Origin: Hydrogenophaga pseudoflava
GTDB taxonomy: Bacteria; Pseudomonadota; Gammaproteobacteria; Burkholderiales; Burkholderiaceae_C
Assembly: GCF_031020795.1 (NCBI RefSeq)
Contig: NZ_JAVHJP010000008.1
Location: 124,001 to 188,000 of the forward strand
Length of the DNA: 64,000 bases
Direction of reading: 5' to 3'
The notes beneath the pieces were generated by a model. The model saw nothing but the letters and a program-made list of their open reading frames with translations, did no database searches and was not told where the DNA came from. The position numbers were made by a program, and so were the translations under genes. Below, piece after piece: positions 25,150 to 34,063 of this stretch (the stretch's first letter is position 1; each line of letters starts with the position of its first letter).

Positions 25150-27147
25150 ATGAAACGACCGCCGCGGCGCTGGCTGCTGTGGGGCGCGCTGCTGCTGCTG
25201 GTGGTGGTGCTGCTGGTGGTGCTGGTGTTCCTGGCGGCGAAGTACGAAGAATCGCGCGACCAGGAGGCGCTGGAGCGCGACGCCGCCGCGCTGGCTGGCG
25301 ACATCCGCAGCGGCCTGGTGCGCAACGTGCAGACCCTGCAGGCGCTGCACAGCGTGGCACCCACCGCGGCGTCCTGGCAGGACCCGGCCGCCGAGCTGCT
25401 GGACCAGCACCGCGAGCTGGTGAGGCTGGAGTGGCGCGACGCCGGCCTGCGCCTGGTGGCCGAGCGCGATTCGTCCTACGTGGCCGGCCTGTACGGCCAG
25501 ATGGCGCGTGCCCAGGCGCTGCCCGACGTGCGCCAGGCCTGCGAGAGCGCTCAGCGCGTGTCCGGGCCCTCGTTCTCGCCGAGCTACTTCTGGCCGATGA
25601 GCAGCGGCCTGGGCATGGAGCTGATGGAGATGTGCCTGCCGGTGGTGCGCACCGGCGCGGCCGAGGGCTACCTGGTGGCCACCTACGCCCTGCCCGGCCT
25701 GCTGTCCGAGCTGACCAACAAGGCGCTGCTGCGCCACCGCGGTCTGGCCTTCACCGAGGTCGATGGCACGCGTCTGGCGCTGCACAGCACGGTCTCGGGC
25801 AGCCGCAGCGTGCAGGTGGCCAACGCCCTGCTCGACCTGCCGGGCCACACGCTGATGCTGCGGCTGGAGAGCCCGCGCCGGGTCGCGGGCCTGTTCCCCA
25901 ACGTGCTGACCGCGGTGGTGGGCGCGCTCTCGCTGGCCCTGCTGGCGGTGCTGGTGCTGCTGGGGCGCGACATGCGGCGGCGCCAGCGCGCCGAGACCGA
26001 GGTGGCCGAGGCGCTGGCCTTCCGCAAGGCGATGGAGAACTCGCTGGTGACCGGGCTGCGCGCGCGCGACATGAACGGGCGCGTGACCTATGTGAACCCC
26101 GCGTTCTGCCAGATGGTGGGCTTCTCCGCCAGCGAGCTGATCGGGTCCGGCCTGCCCGCGCCCTGGTGGCCGCCCGAGCTGGTGGACGAGTACCAGCAGC
26201 GCCAGGCGGTGCGGCTGGCCGGCCAGGTGTTCCCGCGCGAGGGTTACGAGTCGGTGTTCCAGCGCAAGGACGGCACGCGCTTTCCGGTGCTGATCATCGA
26301 GGCGCCGCTGATCGACGCACAGGGCACGCAGACCGGTTTCATGAGCGCCATCCTCGACCTGAGCGAGCAGCGCCGCGTCGAGGAACTCAACCGTGCCTCG
26401 CAGGAGCGGCTGCAGGCCACCGCGCGCCTGGCGACCGTCGGCGAGATGGCCTCGCTGCTGAGCCACGAACTCAACCAGCCGCTGGCCGCCATCGCCAGCT
26501 ATGCCAGCGGCTCGCTCAATCTGCTGGACGACGCCAGCGCCCCGCCCGATCTGCTGCGCCAGGCCATGCAGCGCGTGAGCGAACAGGCCGAGCGCGCGGG
26601 CCGCGTGATCAAGAGCGTGGCCGACTTCGTGCGGCGGCGCGAGCAGGTGCGCGAGGCGGTGTCACCGAGCGATCTGCTGGACGCCATCACGCCGCTGCTG
26701 GGCCTGCAGGCCAAGAAGCTGGACATCCGGGTCGAGACCCGCATCGCGCCGGGCTGCCCGGCGGTGCTGTGCGACCGCACCATGGTCGAGCAGGTGCTGC
26801 TGAACCTGGCGCGCAACGGCATGCAGGCCATGCCCGAGGGCGACCCGCCGCTGGCCTCGGGCCTGCGCAGCATCCAGATCCACATCGCGCCGCGCCGCAC
26901 GCAGACCGCCGACGGCGAGCCGCTGCGCAAGACCTGGGTCGAGTTCGCTGTCACCGACCACGGCCGGGGCCTGAGCGACGAGGTGCGCGAGAAGCTGTTC
27001 ACGCCCTTCTTCACCACCAAGGCCGAGGGCATGGGCCTGGGCCTGTCTCTGTGCCGCACCGTGATCGAGCAGCACGGCGGCGCGCTGACCCATGAGCCGG
27101 CGCAGCCACGCGGCACGGTCTTCCGCTTCACGCTCCCCGGGGTGTAG
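25150..27147 (+). CDS. Membrane PAS-domain sensor histidine kinase
   Basis: 665 residues. A membrane helix (about 8-30), a periplasmic sensor region (about 31-250) and a second helix (about 251-275) are followed by a PAS domain (about 290-420, starting AMENSLVTGLRARDMNGRVTY in part). The HisKA segment LLSHELNQPLAAI carries phospho-acceptor His439. The ATPase domain shows NLARNGMQAM, DHGRGLSDE and GMGLGLSL. The HELNQPLAAI wording is that of FixL/TtrS/DctB-like kinases, which pair with FixJ-type regulators, and one follows 41 bp downstream. The signal is unknown; the periplasmic region has no family I recognise. Confidence 0.92.
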   Translation: MKRPPRRWLLWGALLLLVVVLLVVLVFLAAKYEESRDQEALERDAAALAGDIRSGLVRNVQTLQALHSVAPTAASWQDPAAELLDQHRELVRLEWRDAGLRLVAERDSSYVAGLYGQMARAQALPDVRQACESAQRVSGPSFSPSYFWPMSSGLGMELMEMCLPVVRTGAAEGYLVATYALPGLLSELTNKALLRHRGLAFTEVDGTRLALHSTVSGSRSVQVANALLDLPGHTLMLRLESPRRVAGLFPNVLTAVVGALSLALLAVLVLLGRDMRRRQRAETEVAEALAFRKAMENSLVTGLRARDMNGRVTYVNPAFCQMVGFSASELIGSGLPAPWWPPELVDEYQQRQAVRLAGQVFPREGYESVFQRKDGTRFPVLIIEAPLIDAQGTQTGFMSAILDLSEQRRVEELNRASQERLQATARLATVGEMASLLSHELNQPLAAIASYASGSLNLLDDASAPPDLLRQAMQRVSEQAERAGRVIKSVADFVRRREQVREAVSPSDLLDAITPLLGLQAKKLDIRVETRIAPGCPAVLCDRTMVEQVLLNLARNGMQAMPEGDPPLASGLRSIQIHIAPRRTQTADGEPLRKTWVEFAVTDHGRGLSDEVREKLFTPFFTTKAEGMGLGLSLCRTVIEQHGGALTHEPAQPRGTVFRFTLPGV

Positions 27148-27188
27148 CCCCACCCTCCGCCGCCGCGCGGGTCGCTATCATCCCGCCC

Positions 27189-27827
27189 ATGACCCAGCAT
27201 CCCGACGCCAAGGTGTTCATCGTGGACGACGATGCGGGCGTGCGCGATGCGCTGGCCTGGCTGCTGCGCACGCGCCGCCTGCTCAGCGAGTGCTACGAGA
27301 GCGCCGACGCTTTCCTGGCCGAGATCGGCCACTGGTCCTCCGAACCCGCCATGCCCTGCTGCCTGCTGCTGGACGTGCGCATGCCCGGCACCAGCGGCCT
27401 GGCGCTGTTCGAGCAGTTGCTGGCGCTGCCCTGGCAGTCGGCCATGCCGGTGATCTTCCTCTCCGGCCACGCCGACGTGCCGACCGCCGTCGACGCGGTC
27501 AAGCGCGGCGCCTTCGATTTCTGCGAGAAGCCCTTTTCCGACAACGCCCTGGTCGACCGCGTCGAGCAGGCGCTGGCGCGGTCGGCGCAGGTGCAGGAAG
27601 GGCGGCGCGCCCAGCGCAGCGTGCAGCAGCGCCTGGACAGCCTGACCGAGCGCGAGCGCGACGTCATGGACCTGGTGATCGCCGGCCTGCCCAACAAGCT
27701 GGTGGCCGACCGGCTCAACATCAGCGTGCGCACGGTGGAGGTCCACCGCTCGCGCGTGTTCGACAAGATGGGCGTCAAGTCGGCCGTCGAACTGGCCAAC
27801 GCGCTGCGCCAGCTGGGGGCGCGCTGA
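27189..27827 (+). CDS. FixJ-family response regulator (REC-LuxR HTH)
   Basis: 212 residues. The receiver domain (about 7-125) has the acidic pocket VDDDAG, phospho-acceptor Asp62 in LLLDVRMPG, and the conserved FLSGHAD and CEKPF with Lys. A linker leads to a LuxR-type helix-turn-helix (about 147-205: LTERERDVMDLVIAGLPNK, then IAS-like LNISVRTVEVHRS). It is the cognate partner of the kinase immediately upstream. Targets are unknown; no neighbouring promoter carries an obvious repeat that I could tie to it. Confidence 0.93.
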   Translation: MTQHPDAKVFIVDDDAGVRDALAWLLRTRRLLSECYESADAFLAEIGHWSSEPAMPCCLLLDVRMPGTSGLALFEQLLALPWQSAMPVIFLSGHADVPTAVDAVKRGAFDFCEKPFSDNALVDRVEQALARSAQVQEGRRAQRSVQQRLDSLTERERDVMDLVIAGLPNKLVADRLNISVRTVEVHRSRVFDKMGVKSAVELANALRQLGAR

Positions 27828-27830
27828 GGC

Positions 27831-27971
27831 TCAGTCGTCCCGCGGATCGGGCCGGTCGGCCTTGCGCTCCTCGGGCAGTTCCCCGTTTTTCCGACCCGAG
27901 AACATGGTCCACCACACGATGAAGATCAGCAGTACCAGCGCGGCGAGCGCTTCGAGCAGCAACAGGGTCAT
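27831..27971 (-). CDS. Small single-pass membrane protein (46 residues)
   Basis: The 46-codon frame reads MTLLLLEALAALVLL, continues as one hydrophobic helix (about 2-24) and ends in a charged tail rich in Asp, Glu, Arg and Lys. The composition is that of a genuine small membrane protein, not an antisense shadow. Its ATG (complement of 27969-27971) shares two base pairs with the mltA ATG on the other strand. A TACAAT box on the minus strand (28015-28020) could start its mRNA about 36 nt upstream. It ends 4 bp past the convergent response regulator stop. No function is known. Confidence 0.6.
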   Translation of the reverse strand: MTLLLLEALAALVLLIFIVWWTMFSGRKNGELPEERKADRPDPRDD

Positions 27972-29121
27972 GGACAGGGGCCGTAGCGCGCTGGTTCGGT
28001 GGACGACGGCGCTGATTGTAGGCAGCCTGGCCGCCTGCACCACCGTCGAGCTGCCGCCCTCGGGGCCGACGCCGGGCGCCCGGCCCGCCGATGGCGGCCT
28101 GCCGCCCGCCATCCAGCAGCCGGGCAGCCGCTGGGTGCCGGTGCGCTGGAGCGACCTGCCCGGCTGGGGCCTGGACAGCCTGCACGAGGTCTGGGGCGCC
28201 TGGGTGCGCGGCTGCGAGAAGCCCTCGCCGGTGCAGGCACCGCTGTGCGCCGAGCTGCGGCCGCTGATCATGGCTGGCACCGCCGAGCAGCAGGCCTGGA
28301 TCGAAAGCCGCTTCCAGCCCTACCGTGTGATGGAGCCCGACGGCAGCACGCCGCAGGGCCTGCTCACCGGCTACTACGAACCGGTGCTGGAGGCCTCGCG
28401 CACCACCACCTTCAGCCACCGCGTGCCGGTGTACGCGCCGCCGGTCGGTGTGCGCCTGGGCAGCAACGAGGCGCCCTGGTACACCCGGCAGGAGATCGAC
28501 ACCCTGCCCGCGGCGCAGGCCGCGCTCAGGGGCCGGGTCATCGCCTGGCTGTCCGACCCGATCGACGCCCTGGTGCTGCAGATCCAGGGCTCGGGCCGGC
28601 TGAACATCAAGGAAGCCGACGGCACGGTCAGGCAGGCGCGGGTGGAATTTGCGGCGCACAACGGCCACCCCTACCAGAGCGTGGGCAAGTGGCTGCTGGA
28701 CAGGCGCGAGATCCGCGAGGGCAACTGGGAGGGCATCCGCGCCTGGGCCGCGCAGAACCCGGGCCGGCTCAACGAGATGCTCTGGAGCAACCCGCGCACG
28801 GTGTTCTTCCGAGAGGTGCGGCTGACCGATCTCAACGCCCGCTTCGGCCCCCCCGGTGCGCAGGGGGTGCCGCTGACGCCGGGCCGCTCGATCGCCGTCG
28901 ATCCGCAGAGCATCCCCTACGGCACGCCGGTCTGGCTGGCGTCCAAGGGCGTGGTCTTCAACCAGCAGCGCCTGGTGATGGCCCAGGACACGGGCGGCGC
29001 CATCACCGGCGCCGTGCGCGCCGACCTGTTCACCGGCTGGGGCAACTGGGGCGACGCGCCCTACCAGCTGGCCTCGCGGCTCAAGCAGCCGCTGCAGATG
29101 TGGGTGCTCTGGCCGCGCTGA
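27970..29121 (+). CDS. mltA: Membrane-bound lytic murein transglycosylase A
   Basis: 383 residues. The lipoprotein signal has lipobox LAAC (Cys23), fixing it to the outer membrane. The MltA domain shows GLLTGYYEPVLEAS and IQGSGRLNI; the C-terminal 3D domain carries VMAQDTGGAITGAVRADLF with the catalytic Asp340. It cleaves peptidoglycan between MurNAc and GlcNAc to leave 1,6-anhydroMurNAc. No alternative in-frame start gives the signal peptide, so ATG 27970 is secure although its ribosome site is weak and it overlaps the divergent small gene's ATG. It converges on the exopolysaccharide locus with a 7-bp gap. Confidence 0.95.
   Translation: MDRGRSALVRWTTALIVGSLAACTTVELPPSGPTPGARPADGGLPPAIQQPGSRWVPVRWSDLPGWGLDSLHEVWGAWVRGCEKPSPVQAPLCAELRPLIMAGTAEQQAWIESRFQPYRVMEPDGSTPQGLLTGYYEPVLEASRTTTFSHRVPVYAPPVGVRLGSNEAPWYTRQEIDTLPAAQAALRGRVIAWLSDPIDALVLQIQGSGRLNIKEADGTVRQARVEFAAHNGHPYQSVGKWLLDRREIREGNWEGIRAWAAQNPGRLNEMLWSNPRTVFFREVRLTDLNARFGPPGAQGVPLTPGRSIAVDPQSIPYGTPVWLASKGVVFNQQRLVMAQDTGGAITGAVRADLFTGWGNWGDAPYQLASRLKQPLQMWVLWPR
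28015..28020 (-). promoter_or_regulatory. -10-like TACAAT for the 46-residue membrane protein gene
   Basis: TACAAT on the minus strand, inside the mltA signal-peptide coding region, is placed about 44 bp upstream of the small gene's start codon. No -35 was found. It is supportive but not decisive evidence for that gene. Confidence 0.35.
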
Positions 29122-29128
29122 ACAGTCG

Positions 29129-30220
29129 TCACGGCCACTGCGCCGTCACCTGCGTGATCACCTCGACCAGCTTGCGCACCGCCGCGTCCCAGGTGAAGCG
29201 CGTCACGAAGATGCGCCCCTCGTCCGACAGACCCTGCCACAGCGCGGGGTCGCTCTGCAGGCGCACCAGGGCCGCCTCCCAGGCCGCCGGGTCGTGCGGA
29301 TCGGCGGTCAGCGCCCCCGGCCCGCAGACCTCGGGCAGGGCGCCGCAGGGTGCGATCACGGCGGGCGTGCCCAGCCGCAGGCCCTCGACCGGCGGCAGGC
29401 CGAAGCCCTCGGTCAGCGAGGGCGTGCAGACGGCCAGCGCGTGGGCCTGCAGGCTGCTCATCTCGCCCTCGCTCACGTAGCCGGCGAACACCGCGTTGGG
29501 TGGCAGGGGGTGGCCGGCGGCGGCGAAGTCGCTGGCCCGGGCGCGGCCGGTGAGCACCAGTGTCAGCCCTGCCAGTCCGGGGCGGGCAAAGGCCCGCAGC
29601 AGCAGGCCGATGTTCTTGTGCGGCTGCAGGTTGGCCAGCGACAGCGCATAGCGCCGGGGGGTCAGGCCCAGTCGGGCCAGCACGCTGTCGTCGCGCGGGA
29701 AGCGCAGCACGTGGTCGACGCCGTTGTGGACGACGTGGATGCGTTCGGCCGGTGCGATGCCCAGGGACACGAGCTCGCGCTTGGCGAACTCGGACACCGT
29801 GAGCAGGCCGCGCTGGGCGGCGCCGGCACGCCGGATGTGCAGCCGCGCCCAGGCGCTGCGCACCCGTCCATAGGAGCGCGGTGTGGTGAACACCTGGGCG
29901 TCGTGCACCATGGTCAGGCCCGCGCGCACCGTCAGCGGCGTCATGTTGCAGAAATTGACCAGCAGCCGGCCCTGCGCGGCGCCAGGCAGGCACAGCTGCT
30001 CCCAGGCGATGCCATGCAGATGGCCCGTCGCGCGGACCGGCAGGCCCGGCGCCGGCCATGTCAGCGCCGCGTCCCGCGGCACCGCGATCGAGACGTCCGG
30101 GCGCTGCGGCAATTCGCCCAGCGCGCGCGAGAGCTCGAAGGCCACGCGGTGCACGGCGGTGGGGGCGGCCGACATGAACTTGCCGTTGATGACGACCCCG
30201 GTCGGGGTTCCGGTGGTCAC
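29129..30220 (-). CDS. Family 4-type glycosyltransferase (last gene of EPS locus)
   Basis: 363 residues, GTG start at 30220 overlapping the upstream GT2 stop as GTGA; upstream in-frame sequence is Arg/Pro-rich shadow. A GT-B fold retaining enzyme: GVVINGKFMS at the N-terminus, HVVHNGVDH, SLANLQPHKNIGLLLRAF, and the nucleotide-sugar site TEGFGLPPVEGLRLGTPAV. NGKFMSAAPTAVHRVAFEL suggests the family that extends lipid-linked sugars in EPS clusters. Donor and acceptor cannot be read from sequence; ManC in the locus makes GDP-mannose one candidate. Confidence 0.9.
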   Translation of the reverse strand: MTTGTPTGVVINGKFMSAAPTAVHRVAFELSRALGELPQRPDVSIAVPRDAALTWPAPGLPVRATGHLHGIAWEQLCLPGAAQGRLLVNFCNMTPLTVRAGLTMVHDAQVFTTPRSYGRVRSAWARLHIRRAGAAQRGLLTVSEFAKRELVSLGIAPAERIHVVHNGVDHVLRFPRDDSVLARLGLTPRRYALSLANLQPHKNIGLLLRAFARPGLAGLTLVLTGRARASDFAAAGHPLPPNAVFAGYVSEGEMSSLQAHALAVCTPSLTEGFGLPPVEGLRLGTPAVIAPCGALPEVCGPGALTADPHDPAAWEAALVRLQSDPALWQGLSDEGRIFVTRFTWDAAVRKLVEVITQVTAQWP

Positions 30221-31092
30221 AGTTCGAGAATCCTGCGGGGGTCGACCTGTCCCCGCAGGATGTCCAGAATGGCCAGCCAGTTGCCGGCCGCGCGGCCCTG
30301 GCGGTCGATCCAGGGTTCGGGCCGGAGCAGCCGGGCGTGGTTGGCGATCAGGTTGCGCAGGATCATGCGCACGGCGACCCGCCGCGGCAGCGTCGCCTTG
30401 CGCAGCAGGTACACCGGGTTGCAGACCTGGCTGTAGCCCAGCCGCCGCCCGCTCTGCTCGCGGCCGCGTTTTTCGCCGCAATGCACGCCGCGGAAGGCGT
30501 CGGTGTGCACCAGCGGGCCCGGCACCCGGCCGCCGAAGTCCAGGTCTTCCAGCCAGGCGTAGAGCGGCAGGTTCTCGTCGAACCGGACCCCCGCGATGGC
30601 CGACACCCGGTAGGCCATGTTGCAGCCGTAGAGCCCATGGGTGTGCGCCAGGATGGACACCGTCTGCGGTTCCCCCGCCGCGTCGGCGGCGTCCACCAGG
30701 CGCTGCGCTTCGTCCGCGGAGATTCCGGGCCCGCCGATGCCGTCGGCCAGCACCAGGCCGTGCGCGCCGGCCACCCCGGGGTGCTGCGCCAACAGCCGTG
30801 CAACGCCGGCGATGGCGAAGCGCGAGGGCACGAAGTCGTCGTCGTAGAAAACCACGGCGTCGATGTCCGGGCGCAGCCGGTCCAGGCCGCGGTTGCGCTG
30901 CGCGCAGGAACCGCGCGGCCCGAAAAGATGCTCCACCTCGAACGGATGGTTCTGGGCGGGCGGTGCATCGGCCCGGCTTTCCAGCGAGAGGATGACCTGC
31001 GCGGGAAGCTGCGTCTGCGCGGCGAGCCGGTCCAGCAGCGCCGCCAGGCTGTCGGGGCGACCCAGGGAGGCGACGATGACGGCGACCTTCAT
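30217..31092 (-). CDS. Family 2 glycosyltransferase
   Basis: 291 residues. A GT-A fold: VAVIVASLGRPDSLAALLD at the N-terminus, YDDDF as the DxD metal motif, and WLEDLDFGGR further on. It shares a long run of blocks (YGCNMAYR, WLEDxD, GVHxG, GYSQ-x-x-NPxYL-x-RK-x-TLP) with the other GT2 of the locus at 43905-44819, so the two are paralogues. It overlaps its upstream neighbour by 4 bp (ATGA) and its downstream neighbour by 4 bp (GTGA). Cytosolic; sugar unknown. Confidence 0.9.
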   Translation of the reverse strand: MKVAVIVASLGRPDSLAALLDRLAAQTQLPAQVILSLESRADAPPAQNHPFEVEHLFGPRGSCAQRNRGLDRLRPDIDAVVFYDDDFVPSRFAIAGVARLLAQHPGVAGAHGLVLADGIGGPGISADEAQRLVDAADAAGEPQTVSILAHTHGLYGCNMAYRVSAIAGVRFDENLPLYAWLEDLDFGGRVPGPLVHTDAFRGVHCGEKRGREQSGRRLGYSQVCNPVYLLRKATLPRRVAVRMILRNLIANHARLLRPEPWIDRQGRAAGNWLAILDILRGQVDPRRILEL

Positions 31093-32861
31093 GGCCGGCG
31101 CTCCCGGGCCAGGTGGTCGGCCAGCCGGTAGGCGAAGGCCACGATCATGAGCGTCGGGTTGGCGTGGCCGCAGGTCGGAAAGACCGAGGCCCCCGCGATG
31201 TAGAGGCCATGCACGCCGTGCACCTTGCAGTGGGCGTCCACCACGCCCCGGGCCGGATCGGCGGCCATGCGCGTGGTGCCGGCCGAGTGGCCCATGTCGA
31301 TGATGTCGGCGCCGCGGGCGTCCCGCTCGGCGATCCAGTCGGCCAGCACCGGCGGCGGCAGTCCCGCCCTGGCGAACTCCCGCTGGACGATCTCGCCCAG
31401 CCGGGTCAGGGTGCGCAGCTCCAGCTCGCCGATGCGCCAGCGCGCCAGCGGCAGCGGCATGCCGAAGCGGTCCTGGCGCTGCGAGAGCGTGATGCGGTTG
31501 TCCCGGTCGGGCACCTGCTCGCAGAGGGCGTGGATGGACAGCCCGACCAGTTTGTGCGGGATGCCCCGGGTCAGGTACTCCTCGACGGCCAGCCCGGGCC
31601 GCCAGCGCAGCACCTGCTGAACCGCGAAGCGCGACCAGGCGCTGGGAAACCGCTTGCTCTGGAACGCCAGGCGGGCCATGCCCTTGGCCATGAGACCGGG
31701 CGAACGCAGCACGGCGCAGGTGTCGGCCGCGTAGTCCTTGCTCTGTCGCCGGACGATACGCCGCACCGCGCTCCAGGGGTCGTCCGGCGCACGTTCGCCC
31801 GTGGTGTAGGCGGCGCAGTTGAGCAGGCCTTCCTCTTCCTGCACACGCGCGGTGGGTGCCAGGCCGTGCATGTACATGCTCACACCCTGGTGCCCCTTGA
31901 GCCCGTAGAAGCCGAAGAGCCGGGACATGGACGCAATGGCCTGCGGGCCGAAGCTGGCGAGCCGGGCGTTCGGATGGTCCAGCAGGCAGCGCCCGACCAG
32001 GTCGTGGTCGTTGCCAAGGCCGTTCGGGTGCCGGGAGCGGGAGTTCAGCAGCAGCCGGGCGTTTTCGATCGCGCTGGCCGCCAGCACGATGGTCTGCGCC
32101 TCGATCGTCCGCCGGGCGCCGGTGGCATCGGCCACCAGCACCGCGCAGGCGCGCGTCCCCGACGCATCGCACAGCACCTCCAGCACGGTGGCACCGGTGA
32201 GCACGCGGCAGCCCGGCGGCGCGGCCTGGATGAATTCGGCGCCGGCACGCAGCACATCGGTCGGGTCCAGCGTCGAACGGGCGAACTGCCAGAAGAAGGA
32301 GTCCAGCACCGCGGGGTCGGGACGCGGCTCGGGCGGCGGGCGGCGCAGGTGCGTCCACAGCCGCCCGTCGTAGCAGTTGAGGCCCAGATTGAGGGCTTCG
32401 GCCGCCTTGTCCACATAGGGCGCCAGTTCGGCGGCGGTCACGGGCCAGCCGCTGCCGGGCACCCAGGGGCGCGCCGCGTAGTCCTGCTCGCTGAACGCGG
32501 CCGACTTGCCGGCCCAGGCCACCGTCGAGCCGCCCAGGGCGCGGCAGCGCACGCCGAAGCCTTGCCGCTCGTGGTGCCACAGCCGGGTCAGGTGGGTGTG
32601 GAAGCCCTGGCGCTTGAGCGCCTGGCGCGGCGTCCAGAGGTCGGCGTCGCCCAGGGTCTCGTTGAGTGCCTCGGTGCTTTCCTGCTCGACCAGCCCGCCG
32701 CTCTCCAGCACCAGCGAGCGCCGGCCGGCCTGCGCGAGCCCGCGGGCCACGCTCAGCCCCGCCGGGCCACCGCCGACGATCAGCACGTCGCAGGGCCCGA
32801 TGGGCGCGTCGCCCAGGGCCGCGAGTTCCTCCACGTGCAAGGGGCCGGGTCGCTCAGTCAT
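31089..32861 (-). CDS. GMC-family FAD-dependent oxidoreductase
   Basis: 590 residues from ATG 32861, which has a GGAG site; an ATG 24 bp further upstream is less well placed. The FAD loop VLIVGGGPAGLSVARGLA lies at about 26-43. ALGGSTVAWAGKS, LAASAIENARLLLNS, MGHSAGTTRMAADP and the C-terminal GLYIAGASVFPTCGHANPT are GMC marks; the last carries the active-site His-Asn pair. GMC enzymes oxidise alcohols and sugars to ketones or lactones. Placed directly after a DegT aminotransferase in an EPS operon, oxidation of a sugar to a keto-sugar is plausible but unproven. No signal peptide. Confidence 0.9.
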   Translation of the reverse strand: MTERPGPLHVEELAALGDAPIGPCDVLIVGGGPAGLSVARGLAQAGRRSLVLESGGLVEQESTEALNETLGDADLWTPRQALKRQGFHTHLTRLWHHERQGFGVRCRALGGSTVAWAGKSAAFSEQDYAARPWVPGSGWPVTAAELAPYVDKAAEALNLGLNCYDGRLWTHLRRPPPEPRPDPAVLDSFFWQFARSTLDPTDVLRAGAEFIQAAPPGCRVLTGATVLEVLCDASGTRACAVLVADATGARRTIEAQTIVLAASAIENARLLLNSRSRHPNGLGNDHDLVGRCLLDHPNARLASFGPQAIASMSRLFGFYGLKGHQGVSMYMHGLAPTARVQEEEGLLNCAAYTTGERAPDDPWSAVRRIVRRQSKDYAADTCAVLRSPGLMAKGMARLAFQSKRFPSAWSRFAVQQVLRWRPGLAVEEYLTRGIPHKLVGLSIHALCEQVPDRDNRITLSQRQDRFGMPLPLARWRIGELELRTLTRLGEIVQREFARAGLPPPVLADWIAERDARGADIIDMGHSAGTTRMAADPARGVVDAHCKVHGVHGLYIAGASVFPTCGHANPTLMIVAFAYRLADHLARERRP

Positions 32862-34020
32862 GGCGCTCCGGTCCGGGTTGGGCAAGGGCGGCCCGCAGGG
32901 TCTGTTTGTGCAGCAGCATCACCGGCGAAGGGTACTGTGCGCCCAGAGACACCCGGCAGGTGCGGGCGAGGATGTCCAGGGTGGCGCGGTAGGCGTCGAT
33001 GTCGTAGGAGATGTCCCGGTGGGCCCAGCGGTGCGGGTTCATGCGCTCGTGGAACGAGCGCTTGCACAGCACCGCCTCCCAGTTCGAGAACACGTGCCGG
33101 CCGGTGTCGATCAGCCGCCCGACGCCGCGTGTGCGGGCGAAGCGGCGCGCCTCCTCGGGGTCGTCGAAGAGCACGCTCAGCGCCACCGCATGCTCCGGGC
33201 TGTGGTGCGGCGAGGGCCGGCAATGGGGCTGGCCGGCAAACAGGGCCGCGACGCCCGGGTAGCGGGCCTGCAAGGTCCTGAGCATCGGTTCCAGCCGGCC
33301 CAGCTGCGCGTCCAGCACGGCGCCGGTGAGTTCGGACACGCGGCAGTTCAGGCCGGAGAACAGGGGCTCGCTGGTCGGCTCGTGGCCGCGGATGAAGGCG
33401 CCGGGGTCGTGGAACATGCGGGCGCGCTCGAAATACCGGTCGTTGTTGGTCAGCACCGCGCCGCCCTCGCCCGCCGTGATGTTCTTGTGCTGGTTGAAGC
33501 TGAACGCCCCCAGGTCGCCGATGCCGCCCACCCGGCGGCCCTTGTACTGCACGCCCACGGCCTGGCAGGCGTCTTCGATCACCAGCAGCCGGTGCCGCCG
33601 GGCGATCGCCATGATGGCGTCCATGTCGCACACCACGTTCTGCATGTGCACCGGGACAATGGCCCTGGTGAAGGGGGTGATGTGGCGTTCGATGTCCCGC
33701 GGGTCGATGGTCAGCGACTCGTCGATGTTGACCAGCACCGGCACCGCGCCGACGGCCAGCGGCGCCAGGGCCGTGGCCACCCAGGTGTAGGCCGGCACCA
33801 GCACCTCGTCGCCGGGGCCGATGCCCGCGGCCGCCATGGCGGCGATCAGCGCGTTCGAGCCGCTGTTGACCGTGAGCACATGCCGCACGCCGATCAGCCG
33901 GGCCAGACGGTCCTCGAACCGGGCGGTGAACCCCTGCCCGCTGCGCCCGTAGCGCAGCAGCTCGCCCCGGGCCACGACCCGGCCAAGGTTCACCAGTTCC
34001 CGGATTCCGACGGCAGACAT
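32854..34020 (-). CDS. DegT/DnrJ/EryC1/StrS aminotransferase
   Basis: 388 residues. A PLP enzyme of the sugar aminotransferase family: VNSGSNALIAAM, VLVPAYTWVATALAP, VIEDACQAVG with the PLP-pyridine Asp150, and SFNQHKNITAGEGG with the PLP-binding Lys179. It would transfer an amino group to a keto-sugar, usually a nucleotide sugar. No 4,6-dehydratase that would make the usual 4-keto substrate is in the window; the GMC oxidoreductase it overlaps by 8 bp may supply a ketone instead. It follows galE after 43 bp. Confidence 0.92.
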   Translation of the reverse strand: MSAVGIRELVNLGRVVARGELLRYGRSGQGFTARFEDRLARLIGVRHVLTVNSGSNALIAAMAAAGIGPGDEVLVPAYTWVATALAPLAVGAVPVLVNIDESLTIDPRDIERHITPFTRAIVPVHMQNVVCDMDAIMAIARRHRLLVIEDACQAVGVQYKGRRVGGIGDLGAFSFNQHKNITAGEGGAVLTNNDRYFERARMFHDPGAFIRGHEPTSEPLFSGLNCRVSELTGAVLDAQLGRLEPMLRTLQARYPGVAALFAGQPHCRPSPHHSPEHAVALSVLFDDPEEARRFARTRGVGRLIDTGRHVFSNWEAVLCKRSFHERMNPHRWAHRDISYDIDAYRATLDILARTCRVSLGAQYPSPVMLLHKQTLRAALAQPGPERHD

Positions 34021-34063
34021 CCCGATGGTCCTTGTGGTGTGGGCGCGCAGCGGCTGGCGGCGG

